Assembly: GCA_029864565.1 (NCBI GenBank)
Contig: JAOTTD010000019.1
Span: 1-34,327 of the forward strand
Source of the DNA: Thermoplasmata archaeon
GTDB lineage: Archaea > Thermoplasmatota > Thermoplasmata > UBA10834
DNA: 34,327 bases
Reading direction: 5' to 3'
Below are positions 7,301 through 13,618 of the stretch, one piece after another (positions within the stretch are counted from its first letter, which is position 1; each line of letters starts with the position of its first letter). Made by a program: the position numbers and the translations under genes. Under the pieces are notes generated by a model that ran no database searches, was not told the DNA's origin, and worked only from the letters and a program-made list of their open reading frames with translations.

Positions 7301-9757
7301 GAGCTAGCGAAGATGCTGCGCGTGCCTGAGCGGAAGCTACGGGAAAGGGTAAGGCGGCTTGAGTCCGCGAACCAGGTGTGCCGTATCGACATCCGAAACG
7401 GCGTTCCGCGGTACAGATCGGTGGAGCGCGGTTGTGACGGCAGGGCGCAGAAGGTCGCGGAAGCAATCAGGCGGCATCTTGCTTATCGCGCCCCCATGGC
7501 CCTCGAGGACATCGCCTATGAGGTGGGCGTGTCGGAAACAGATGCTAGGAGCGCGCTCGAAGCTCTCACGGCGAAGGACGCGGTCGTCTCCGGCCAGTTC
7601 GTAGTCGGCGAGCAGCTGCAGTTCATGCTGACAAGGGACTACCTACGCCTGTCGTGGAGCGGGGAGAAGGTGTTCGACCGCGAAGCTGTGCGGGCGTTCA
7701 AGGAGAGGAAGCAGTTCGAGCCTCTGGATTCGATAGAGGACTACTTCCACAAGTTCGGCAGCGCCGGGATGGCATACGACATCGCCCAGCGGGTCAGCGG
7801 CTTTGACATCGAGGACTTCTACGAACTGAGAAGGAAAGGAGCGATACTGCTCGGCCGCTTCGTCAGAGGGCGGGTCAGGTACGTCCTGGCAGAAGACGTC
7901 GCGCACTATCTCGCTGTATACAGGGAAGGCCGCATAAACAAGTACGAGCGCGCGGTCCTGGCCGCCCTGGAGAGGATGGGGGGCGGAGCCTATGCCGAGA
8001 TCGCAGATAATGCCGGCATCCCTGGCGACCTAATGCGCGAGTCATTCGACTCCGTGGACCGGAAGGGGTTCATGCTGAGGGATTTCGACGAGGCAGAGCA
8101 CTGGAGTTCTCGGAACGTGTACACGTTGTGCACGACCGAGCCCGTGGCCGAAGGCGCCTGCATGAAGGTGGTCTCGCACCTCCTCCGGGGCCATGGGCCA
8201 ATCACGGCCTATCAGGCATCAACTCATCTCGACGTCGAGGAGATCCAGGCAAGGCGCATGCTCTTAGACGCGGGGGCCGTCATGATAAGAGTCGGCCTCG
8301 ACAAGGTCGAGATGTACATGCTCCCTGATGAGATGGAGCAGCTTGAGGCCGTGACCGGAGGGCGAGAAGACGAACAGCCGATCCGCATTCTGTCGCTCTA
8401 CGACCCATTCCTCAGTGACCGATGGCCAGAGATAGCCGCCACTTACGGCGAAGGGTGGATCTATCCCGTCGTGAGCGGCAACGACATGGTGGGCATGGTG
8501 GAGAGCTGGCTCATGGCTTCCGCTTTGGATGTCAGGGACATCCAGTTGCAGGACCGATCGCTTCTCGGCGGGTTGGTGGATGCATTGGGCGAGTCGATGA
8601 AGTTCTACGAAATGCTGGGGATCGACGTGCTGCGCGTGAACAACGCCCTCGGCGCAGACATCGCAGAACTTGACGAAGACGCCAAGGCGGAGTTCACAAC
8701 GAGAGGGTTCTCGGAATCCAACGGCATGCTGGTGAAGGGTGCCATCGTCACAGGCTGCTTCGAGCGAAGCGACCTATTGTCAGTGGTCTTCACAAACCAG
8801 AACCTTTCTCCGTCCCACAGGCTCACAGACATGGGGGATGCGCTCGAACGCTACGGCGGCCTGCGGTCAGACGTTGAGGCTATGCTCCGAGTCAAGAGGT
8901 TCAAGCCACTATCTGCGATGTACAAGGACGGCGAGGTGGTGAAAGGCTATCTCATTCCAGATCGAGTAGGTTACATTCGCCCTGAGGATGCTGGGTTGTG
9001 CAGGGCGGCGCGTTGGAAAGCACTGACCGATGAGGAGAAGCTCATGATGCGCATAATCGGCGACCAGCGCAGCGTCAAGCGGGACAGGCTTCTCGCATTG
9101 TCTCCCGTCGGGCCGGAAGAGTCGTTGGTAGCCCTCAAGGCGCTGTACAATTCCTCGCACGTGTACATGGACGGGCCATCCTCGTACGTCCTCGCTAAGA
9201 GGAGGCGTTTCGCCAGAGATGGTGCGTGGCTGGCCATAGTGAGGAGGATGTTCGACATCTACGGCATTATCTGCGCCGAGTCATTGGGCCTTCTGCTCGG
9301 GCGTGGCCTGCGTATGAGGGAACTTCGAAGAATTCTGAGTCGATTGGAGGAGCGCGGCCAACTCGTGAAGGGCCACCTCCTGCGCGGATCGGCCACGATG
9401 TATTGGGCGTCGAAGGGAGCATACTCCCAACTCGGAGACTCCTCCTTCGGGCAAGGATTCGTCCTGTCGCCAGAGGACAACCTGTACCATTACCTCCGCG
9501 CATCATTCAGAGATATCGCTCCCGCAGGAGGCCGTTTCATCGTGTTCGACGGCCCGAACAAAATCGGGTCGTTTGATGGTAAGCTTCGCGACGGCGTCTT
9601 GGGGGTGGGCGATGTCGACGGAGGCCCAGAATGCCTCAGCATAATCGAGGAATACGCTCACTTGATTGGCAAGAGGGCGAAAGCCAGCCTTGCTTCGGAC
9701 GTGCCTGACTGGGAGCTAGTGGAGTTCTACGAGAAGAGCCACCCGGGCATGGGGTGA
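4364..9757 (+). CDS. lhr: Lhr-type superfamily 2 DNA helicase with large C-terminal extension
   Basis: A 1797-residue ATP-dependent helicase of the Lhr family. Motifs in order: PTGSGKT (55-61, Walker A), DEVH (179-182, Walker B), SAT (214-216), STSLELGIDIG (about 341-351) and QRVGRAGH (370-377). The Lhr winged-helix and bridge region continues to about residue 870. Archaeal Lhr proteins are usually about 850-950 residues and bacterial full-length Lhr about 1500, so this one is unusually long. Several winged-helix-like segments follow, and residues about 1265-1400 resemble the AlkZ/YcaQ family (HTH_42), with the hallmark LSLYDPFLSDRW followed by IYPVVSGNDMVG. In E. coli the Lhr C-terminal region is AlkZ-related and reported to have uracil-DNA glycosylase activity; the same here is inference. 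The start follows a TATA box by about 42 bp. The gene stands alone. Likely role: unwinding damaged DNA or stalled forks. Confidence 0.93.
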   Translation: MASITTERNGTEAVLSLLHPVISEWFSDKFETVTEAQSMAVPLIHRMESVLVSSPTGSGKTLTAFLSIVNELTLLADEGRLEDRIYAVYVSPLKALANDINENLLSPLKEISQRFESKGMTPPAIRVAVRTGDTLQSERQKQARRPPHIFITTPESLSLVLSTPVFRKRFEGVRYVIVDEVHEICDSKRGVSLSIALERLQGFCKDPLVRIGLSATVAPITEVAEFLAGFENGSPRPVKIAEVLGQRDLDLNVICPTADMTALSFEVVNSKMYDRLKDMIEQHSTTLVFTNTRSGTESVVYKLKERGLERIGAHHGSLSRETRLEVEESLRDGELKAVVSSTSLELGIDIGSVDLVVQIGSPKSVAKGLQRVGRAGHQYGGTSKGRIIVFESDDLVECAVLCRAAHIKAIDRVSIPTRSLDVLSQAVVGLSLERKWDVREALALFRGSYCYRDLTTDDLVGVLEYLGGKGEFEGVYAKIWYDEEEGTFGRKRGSNMIYYLNQGTIPEEADYKVFSERGSLVGSLSEKFVERLSKGDIFVLGGRSYEFIRSKGMKALVRSASGRKPTVPSWTGEMLPRSYDLSVMVADFREEMGDRLGANDDGDTRKWLMREFHVDEGSANTIIKYFREQKAVGKIPSNSRLVIEGYIDQSGNRSAIFHFPFGRRVNDALSRAYAGALSERVKANVTVSISDDSFMLTVPKPFELEGLAKLVTSDTLEKRLRGAISDSELFAQRFRHVATRSFMVLRNYKGKELSVGRQQLRSQRLLDALHELTNFPVITETFNEILNEVMDLENAKGVLLSIERGERAVEEDSFSSVPSPFAHNIILLGVSDIVLMEDKSMLLRSLHRKVIERALGDGAAATYRFSPEEVERYFEDKCPRIRTKKDLISALRALGPLNLFREKGDSIYTRSDRSFDELHGWAVEALHTGKARSVWMGEDVYVHADHHDLYVSIHRREIELLTVDRRVLDELGKHDSSVGELAKMLRVPERKLRERVRRLESANQVCRIDIRNGVPRYRSVERGCDGRAQKVAEAIRRHLAYRAPMALEDIAYEVGVSETDARSALEALTAKDAVVSGQFVVGEQLQFMLTRDYLRLSWSGEKVFDREAVRAFKERKQFEPLDSIEDYFHKFGSAGMAYDIAQRVSGFDIEDFYELRRKGAILLGRFVRGRVRYVLAEDVAHYLAVYREGRINKYERAVLAALERMGGGAYAEIADNAGIPGDLMRESFDSVDRKGFMLRDFDEAEHWSSRNVYTLCTTEPVAEGACMKVVSHLLRGHGPITAYQASTHLDVEEIQARRMLLDAGAVMIRVGLDKVEMYMLPDEMEQLEAVTGGREDEQPIRILSLYDPFLSDRWPEIAATYGEGWIYPVVSGNDMVGMVESWLMASALDVRDIQLQDRSLLGGLVDALGESMKFYEMLGIDVLRVNNALGADIAELDEDAKAEFTTRGFSESNGMLVKGAIVTGCFERSDLLSVVFTNQNLSPSHRLTDMGDALERYGGLRSDVEAMLRVKRFKPLSAMYKDGEVVKGYLIPDRVGYIRPEDAGLCRAARWKALTDEEKLMMRIIGDQRSVKRDRLLALSPVGPEESLVALKALYNSSHVYMDGPSSYVLAKRRRFARDGAWLAIVRRMFDIYGIICAESLGLLLGRGLRMRELRRILSRLEERGQLVKGHLLRGSATMYWASKGAYSQLGDSSFGQGFVLSPEDNLYHYLRASFRDIAPAGGRFIVFDGPNKIGSFDGKLRDGVLGVGDVDGGPECLSIIEEYAHLIGKRAKASLASDVPDWELVEFYEKSHPGMG

Positions 9758-9773
9758 GCTTCCGATCGTGCAA

Positions 9774-9783
9774 ACATTAATTG
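9774..9783 (+). promoter_or_regulatory. TATA box of the 9809 membrane protein gene
   Basis: ACATTAATTG is centred about 30 bp upstream of the ATG at 9809. That places the transcription start at or beside the start codon and suggests a leaderless mRNA. Confidence 0.5.
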
Positions 9784-9808
9784 GCTGCGGCAAGCTCTAC
9801 TGCCTGAC

Positions 9809-10363
9809 ATGGTTGATTTATCCGCCCTTGGCAGCGAGCCGTACCCTGAGACGGCCCTTGTAGTCGGAGGGCTTATGGCCCTTTTCGTGGCGGCCTACGG
9901 ACGCAGGGACGATTCCGTCGTCGATGAGATTGGCACGATCGTCGCATTTGTTATAGGTATAGGCGTTGCCGTTGTATGTGTCTCTGCCGCCTTGGAGGGC
10001 ACTATAGCCAACTTCTCATTAGCCGTCATGGCGCTGTTGGCGCTGTGCCTCTTCTTGAAGCCGTTGAAGGGGGTACCGTGGTCCGGAATATTCGGGCTAC
10101 TTGCAGGAGCTGCAGCGGCCTATATCGCCTCGATATCGCTCCCGTCAGAGGTGCTTGGAGTCGAGGAGTGGAAGGTGCTGCTGATAATATTCTTCGTGGT
10201 CGGCGGGATCGTCTTCTTCCTCACGCGCTTCTTCGAGGATCTGATGGCGATATCGTCGACAGTCGTGAGCTGGAAGGTGTCGATGGTGATCATAGGTCTC
10301 TTGGCGGTTGTGGAAGGGGTCGTGATATTCATTGAGGGCGCGACTCTCACATCTTATCTATGA
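9809..10363 (+). CDS. Small multi-pass membrane protein of unknown function
   Basis: 184 residues, almost entirely hydrophobic, with about six likely membrane segments (starting near residues 16, 45, 68, 91, 127 and 155) separated by short charged loops. No family motif is recognised. It begins 51 bp after lhr but has its own TATA-like box and no ribosome binding site, so it is probably transcribed separately and leaderless. Its last 6 bp overlap the end of the convergent glycosylase gene. The hydrophobic pattern, coding frame and promoter support a real gene. Confidence 0.72.
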   Translation: MVDLSALGSEPYPETALVVGGLMALFVAAYGRRDDSVVDEIGTIVAFVIGIGVAVVCVSAALEGTIANFSLAVMALLALCLFLKPLKGVPWSGIFGLLAGAAAAYIASISLPSEVLGVEEWKVLLIIFFVVGGIVFFLTRFFEDLMAISSTVVSWKVSMVIIGLLAVVEGVVIFIEGATLTSYL

Positions 10364-11215
10364 GAATGCACACGCCCCGTCGGGAGCAAGCGACCGCTCG
10401 TTCAGGAACAGGTATTCTTGGGCGTATCCCGCGAACGCGCCGAATCGCTCCGTAGCGAACCTCCTGAGCACGGGATATGATCCAGTGACGCCGTACAGCC
10501 TCCCGAGAGCTTTCTCGACCCAGACATCTATGGGGAACGACCCGAGATGGCCGAACCCGAACAAGGAGATGCAATCAGCCACCTTGTCGCCGATACCTGG
10601 GAGTTTCTTCAGTTCATTCCGCAGATCCTCGTACGCCATCCTCTCCATTCGCGATATCGTGCTCTCATCCACGGTCTGGCAGAGCGCATGGAGGTACGTC
10701 GCCCTGTAACCGAGCCCGCGCCCGGACAGGTCTTCGATGGTCGCATTCCTCAGTCCTTCGACCGATGGGAACGCGTACATCCCTTCCGCGATGTTCTCTC
10801 CGTAACCCTCCGCAATGGAGTTGATCATGCGCGTGATCCTCTTGATGTTCGAGTTGGTCGCTAGCACGAAGCTGACGATGCACTCCCAGGGGGGCATCTT
10901 CACGATTCTGAGCCCTATGAACCGGGCCAACCCGCTCGACAGCACCGGATCCTTCGACAGAACCGCTTGGATCGCGTTGATGTCGTCTCCTCCTCTGAGG
11001 TACTCAAGAACCATGCCTCCAGCCCTCTCACCGCCGTGGCGGATTTGAATCGTCAACGGTCCCTCACTGTTGTCTAGGCACACGACGCATTCGCCAAGGA
11101 TCCCGGTCCACGACCCATCCTCCTCTCGTTCCCACCTGAAGGTCTGGCCGCAGCCGAGGGTCATGTCTAGGTCTAGCGGGGCGATATCGAGGGTCAATCT
11201 GGGCGAGTTTCTCAC
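10358..11215 (-). CDS. ogg: 8-oxoguanine DNA glycosylase/AP lyase, OGG1 type
   Basis: A 285-residue base-excision repair enzyme that removes 8-oxoguanine opposite C and nicks the abasic site. The N-terminal OGG domain shows LGCGQTFRW (about 20-28), like the SGQSFRW of eukaryotic OGG1. The HhH-GPD core follows: VLATNSNIKRITRM (117-130, compare SSNNNIARIT), hairpin LPGIGDKVADC (205-215) with the predicted Schiff-base Lys211, and FPIDVW (227-232) with catalytic Asp230. The start is GTG, with GAGGT 7 nt upstream inside the end of the preceding gene region. It lies 5 bp after the adenosine-specific kinase gene and is surely co-transcribed with it. It is closer to eukaryotic-type OGG1 than to the shorter archaeal Ogg2 or AGOG classes. 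Confidence 0.92.
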   Translation of the reverse strand: MRNSPRLTLDIAPLDLDMTLGCGQTFRWEREEDGSWTGILGECVVCLDNSEGPLTIQIRHGGERAGGMVLEYLRGGDDINAIQAVLSKDPVLSSGLARFIGLRIVKMPPWECIVSFVLATNSNIKRITRMINSIAEGYGENIAEGMYAFPSVEGLRNATIEDLSGRGLGYRATYLHALCQTVDESTISRMERMAYEDLRNELKKLPGIGDKVADCISLFGFGHLGSFPIDVWVEKALGRLYGVTGSYPVLRRFATERFGAFAGYAQEYLFLNERSLAPDGACAFS

Positions 11216-11220
11216 GCTGC

Positions 11221-11703
11221 TTACCTCTTGTATCCGAACTTCCTGAGCAGCTCTTTCCTGTCGGCAACTTCCGTCTCGCCCTCGATCCCCTTGGGCTTCT
11301 CCCCGTCTATCACGCCGACTATGCCCCTACCGCGACCGTTGTCCACGACGAGCACGTCAAGAGGATTGGCAGTGGCGCAGTAGATGGTGCACACTTCCTG
11401 GATCCCTTTTATGCGTGGGAGCACGTTGATTGGGTAGCAATTCTTCATTATCACGATGAACGTGTGTCCAGCCGCTATTTTCATCGCGATGTTCGCTGCG
11501 ATTTTCTTCAGTTCATCGTCATTGCCATCGGTCCTGACCAGGCACGCGCCTGACGCCTCACAGAACGCGAGCCCGAAGCTCGCCTGCGGCACCGTGCCCA
11601 CAATCGCTTCGTAGACGTCCTCAACGGTCTTGATGAAGTGGCTCTGACCTATCACTACGTTGGTGTCTTCCGGGAACTCGACCTTAACCGATTCTATCTG
11701 CAT
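11221..11703 (-). CDS. Adenosine-specific kinase family protein (PF04008)
   Basis: A 160-residue protein matching the compact archaeal/bacterial adenosine-specific kinase family along its whole length. It has the conserved N-terminal VKVEFPEDTNVVIGQSHFIK, the central EASGACLVRTDGND, AAGHTFIVIMKNCYPINVL, and CTIYCATANPLDVLVV followed by GRGRGIVGVIDG near the C-terminus. Members bind AMP/adenosine, but the physiological reaction is poorly defined. It is the first gene of a two-gene unit with ogg and has a TATA-like box about 39 bp upstream. The pairing with a repair glycosylase may be only transcriptional convenience. Confidence 0.88.
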   Translation of the reverse strand: MQIESVKVEFPEDTNVVIGQSHFIKTVEDVYEAIVGTVPQASFGLAFCEASGACLVRTDGNDDELKKIAANIAMKIAAGHTFIVIMKNCYPINVLPRIKGIQEVCTIYCATANPLDVLVVDNGRGRGIVGVIDGEKPKGIEGETEVADRKELLRKFGYKR

Positions 11704-11737
11704 TCAAACCCCAGCGAACACGTCAGCAGTTCGACGG

Positions 11738-11747
11738 AAATAACACT
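11738..11747 (-). promoter_or_regulatory. TATA-like box of the adenosine kinase-ogg unit
   Basis: On the reverse strand TGTTATTTCC is centred about 39 bp upstream of the ATG at 11703, predicting a start of transcription near 11716. Confidence 0.4.
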
Positions 11748-11802
11748 TTCGCGCGCGGGCTACGGATGAGGTCCACTCGCCATCACCCTCGAAAATCAAA
11801 AC

Positions 11803-11817
11803 GGTTAACTATTTATC
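11803..11817 (+). promoter_or_regulatory. TATA box of the zinc-ribbon protein gene
   Basis: GGTTAACTATTTATCC preceded by a run of A residues resembles BRE plus TATA. Transcription would begin at about 11836-11840, downstream of the ATG at 11832. This favours the TTG start at 11865. Confidence 0.5.
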
Positions 11818-11864
11818 CAGGCATATCGTAGATGCGTACAGCAGATAATAGGAGGCTTTGTCAG

Positions 11865-13610
11865 TTGCCCGACGGAAAGGGAGGGAAGCTATGTCCCATA
11901 TGCGACTCTCCTCTTGAACCTGGATCGAAGAAATGCAGCTTCTGTGGCACAGACCTCGCGATATTCGAGACCGAGGTCGAGCCGTCTAGGGCCGACGAGA
12001 AGGAGGCCAACGACGCCCTTGACGACAAGCTCGAAGAGGTGTTCTTCGGGCCCACTGACGACGCTCAGGCGGTGGAGGCGGAGGCTAAGCCGGAGCCGGT
12101 CATCGCAGAGCCGGAGGAACAGTTGGCGGCTGAGCCGGAGCCGACCCCGGAGCCCGAGCGAGTGCCCGAGCCCGAGGTGAGGGCGGAAGTGGAACCATCT
12201 GCACAAGAGGAAGAAGTCATCATTGAGTCTCAGCCCGAGACAGCCGAGGCAGAGGCGCCAGCAAAAGAATACTTCGAGTGCCCGCAGTGCAACTCCAACG
12301 TGGCTACCACGGCCACATCGTGCCCGAGTTGCGGAGTCATGTTCGCCGAAGAGGGAGCGGACATGTTCCAATGCCCTGCATGCAATTCACTAGTAAACAT
12401 CGACGCGAAATCCTGTCCAGGTTGCGGCGCGCTGTTCGTTGATTCGGAAGAAGCCGCCGCAGCCGGGCGACTTTCATTGACTGATCATGAGCCACAGCCA
12501 GTGCCCAAGCCCGAACTGGAACGCCCCGTCTCAGACGTGCCCGTCGAGCCCGAATCGGCCGAGACCGCCGAGGAAATCGACAAGGAAGCTAGCAAGAAAG
12601 GACTGTTCGGATCAATCTTCGGCAAGATGAAGAAGCGCAGACAGGTGCGCGAAGAGGAGGAGCCAGATTCGATACTCCATCGGAGAGAAGAGCCCAGAAT
12701 CGAGCCAGCACCGATTCCAGGGCAAGCCCCTGCGGAGCCAGAGGAAAGGTACGAACCGGTCGCCAAGGAGCCGATCGCTCACACCGAGGTCAGACGAGAG
12801 CTGGCCGAGGAGACGCCCCCGGTTATGGCAGCACCTCCAGCTAAGGACAAGCACAAGGCCAAACAACTTGCACGGATGACGGCGGAAATGCAGCCGCTCA
12901 TGCGCCTGGCAAGCGACAACGGCGTCGACGTCTCCGAGAGCAGGAAGCTCGTCGACGAAGGCGCCATGTCTGCCAGGGCGCGACAGATAGACCAAGCCTT
13001 CGAGAACGTTACAAAGGCGCGGGATCTGCTAATGAAGAACCTCACTGAGAGCGTCGAGCTGCTGATGGCCGACCTCAAGGAGGAGGTGGGCGTCGCAAAG
13101 GCGCTCGGTGGAGATGTCTCAAGGACGAGCACATACCTGGACGCACTGGCGAAGGCCAACCGCGCCGGCGACTTCGAGGCGGTCTACGTGTACGCTGGCA
13201 AAGTCAAGAACGAGCTACTTCCGATCACAGGCAGATACAACGAATCGAAGCAAAAGCTGAACACCCTGCGGGCGTTGGTCGCTGATTCAGAGATGATAGA
13301 CGTCAACACGAAAGAGGCGAGGATGCAGATAGTCGAGGCGACGAAGTCTTTCGAGGCCAACGACTTCGATGCTGTCGACGCCGCGGTCAGAGTCGCAACG
13401 AAGAATCTGTATACTGAAATAGAGCCAAGGATGGACGACGAGATACGTCGTGCGAGGAATCAGCTCGTGGAGGTCAAGGCCAAGGGGTTGAACATCACCC
13501 CTATGATTACAGTTCTCAAGTCCGCCAGGACCCTTATGAAGGCCAAGGATTATCAGCAAGCGCTAAAGGAGATGCGCGACTTCAAGGAGCAGCTGGGAAA
13601 GGCGCTCTGA
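11865..13610 (+). CDS. Zinc-ribbon protein with acidic Pro/Glu-rich linkers and C-terminal helical repeats
   Basis: A soluble protein of unknown function. Three zinc ribbons are visible: CPICDSPLEPGSKKCSFCG at the N-terminus, then CPQCNSNVATTATSCPSCG and CPACNSLVNIDAKSCPGCG. They are separated by long Glu/Pro-rich linkers built of repeated PEPE-like units. The C-terminal 230 residues are helical, with three related units of the form A-x-x-F/Y-x-x-A (AGDFEAVYVYAGK, ANDFDAVDAAVRV, AKDYQQALKEMRD) that look TPR-like. The frame is open from an ATG at 11832, but the TTG at 11865 has a perfect AGGAGG 9 nt upstream and fits the TATA position better. The gene converges on the DnaA-DUF835 gene with an 8-bp gap. 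The architecture suggests a binding or scaffold protein (inference). Confidence 0.82.
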   Translation: MPDGKGGKLCPICDSPLEPGSKKCSFCGTDLAIFETEVEPSRADEKEANDALDDKLEEVFFGPTDDAQAVEAEAKPEPVIAEPEEQLAAEPEPTPEPERVPEPEVRAEVEPSAQEEEVIIESQPETAEAEAPAKEYFECPQCNSNVATTATSCPSCGVMFAEEGADMFQCPACNSLVNIDAKSCPGCGALFVDSEEAAAAGRLSLTDHEPQPVPKPELERPVSDVPVEPESAETAEEIDKEASKKGLFGSIFGKMKKRRQVREEEEPDSILHRREEPRIEPAPIPGQAPAEPEERYEPVAKEPIAHTEVRRELAEETPPVMAAPPAKDKHKAKQLARMTAEMQPLMRLASDNGVDVSESRKLVDEGAMSARARQIDQAFENVTKARDLLMKNLTESVELLMADLKEEVGVAKALGGDVSRTSTYLDALAKANRAGDFEAVYVYAGKVKNELLPITGRYNESKQKLNTLRALVADSEMIDVNTKEARMQIVEATKSFEANDFDAVDAAVRVATKNLYTEIEPRMDDEIRRARNQLVEVKAKGLNITPMITVLKSARTLMKAKDYQQALKEMRDFKEQLGKAL

Positions 13611-13618
13611 GCCCCCCG

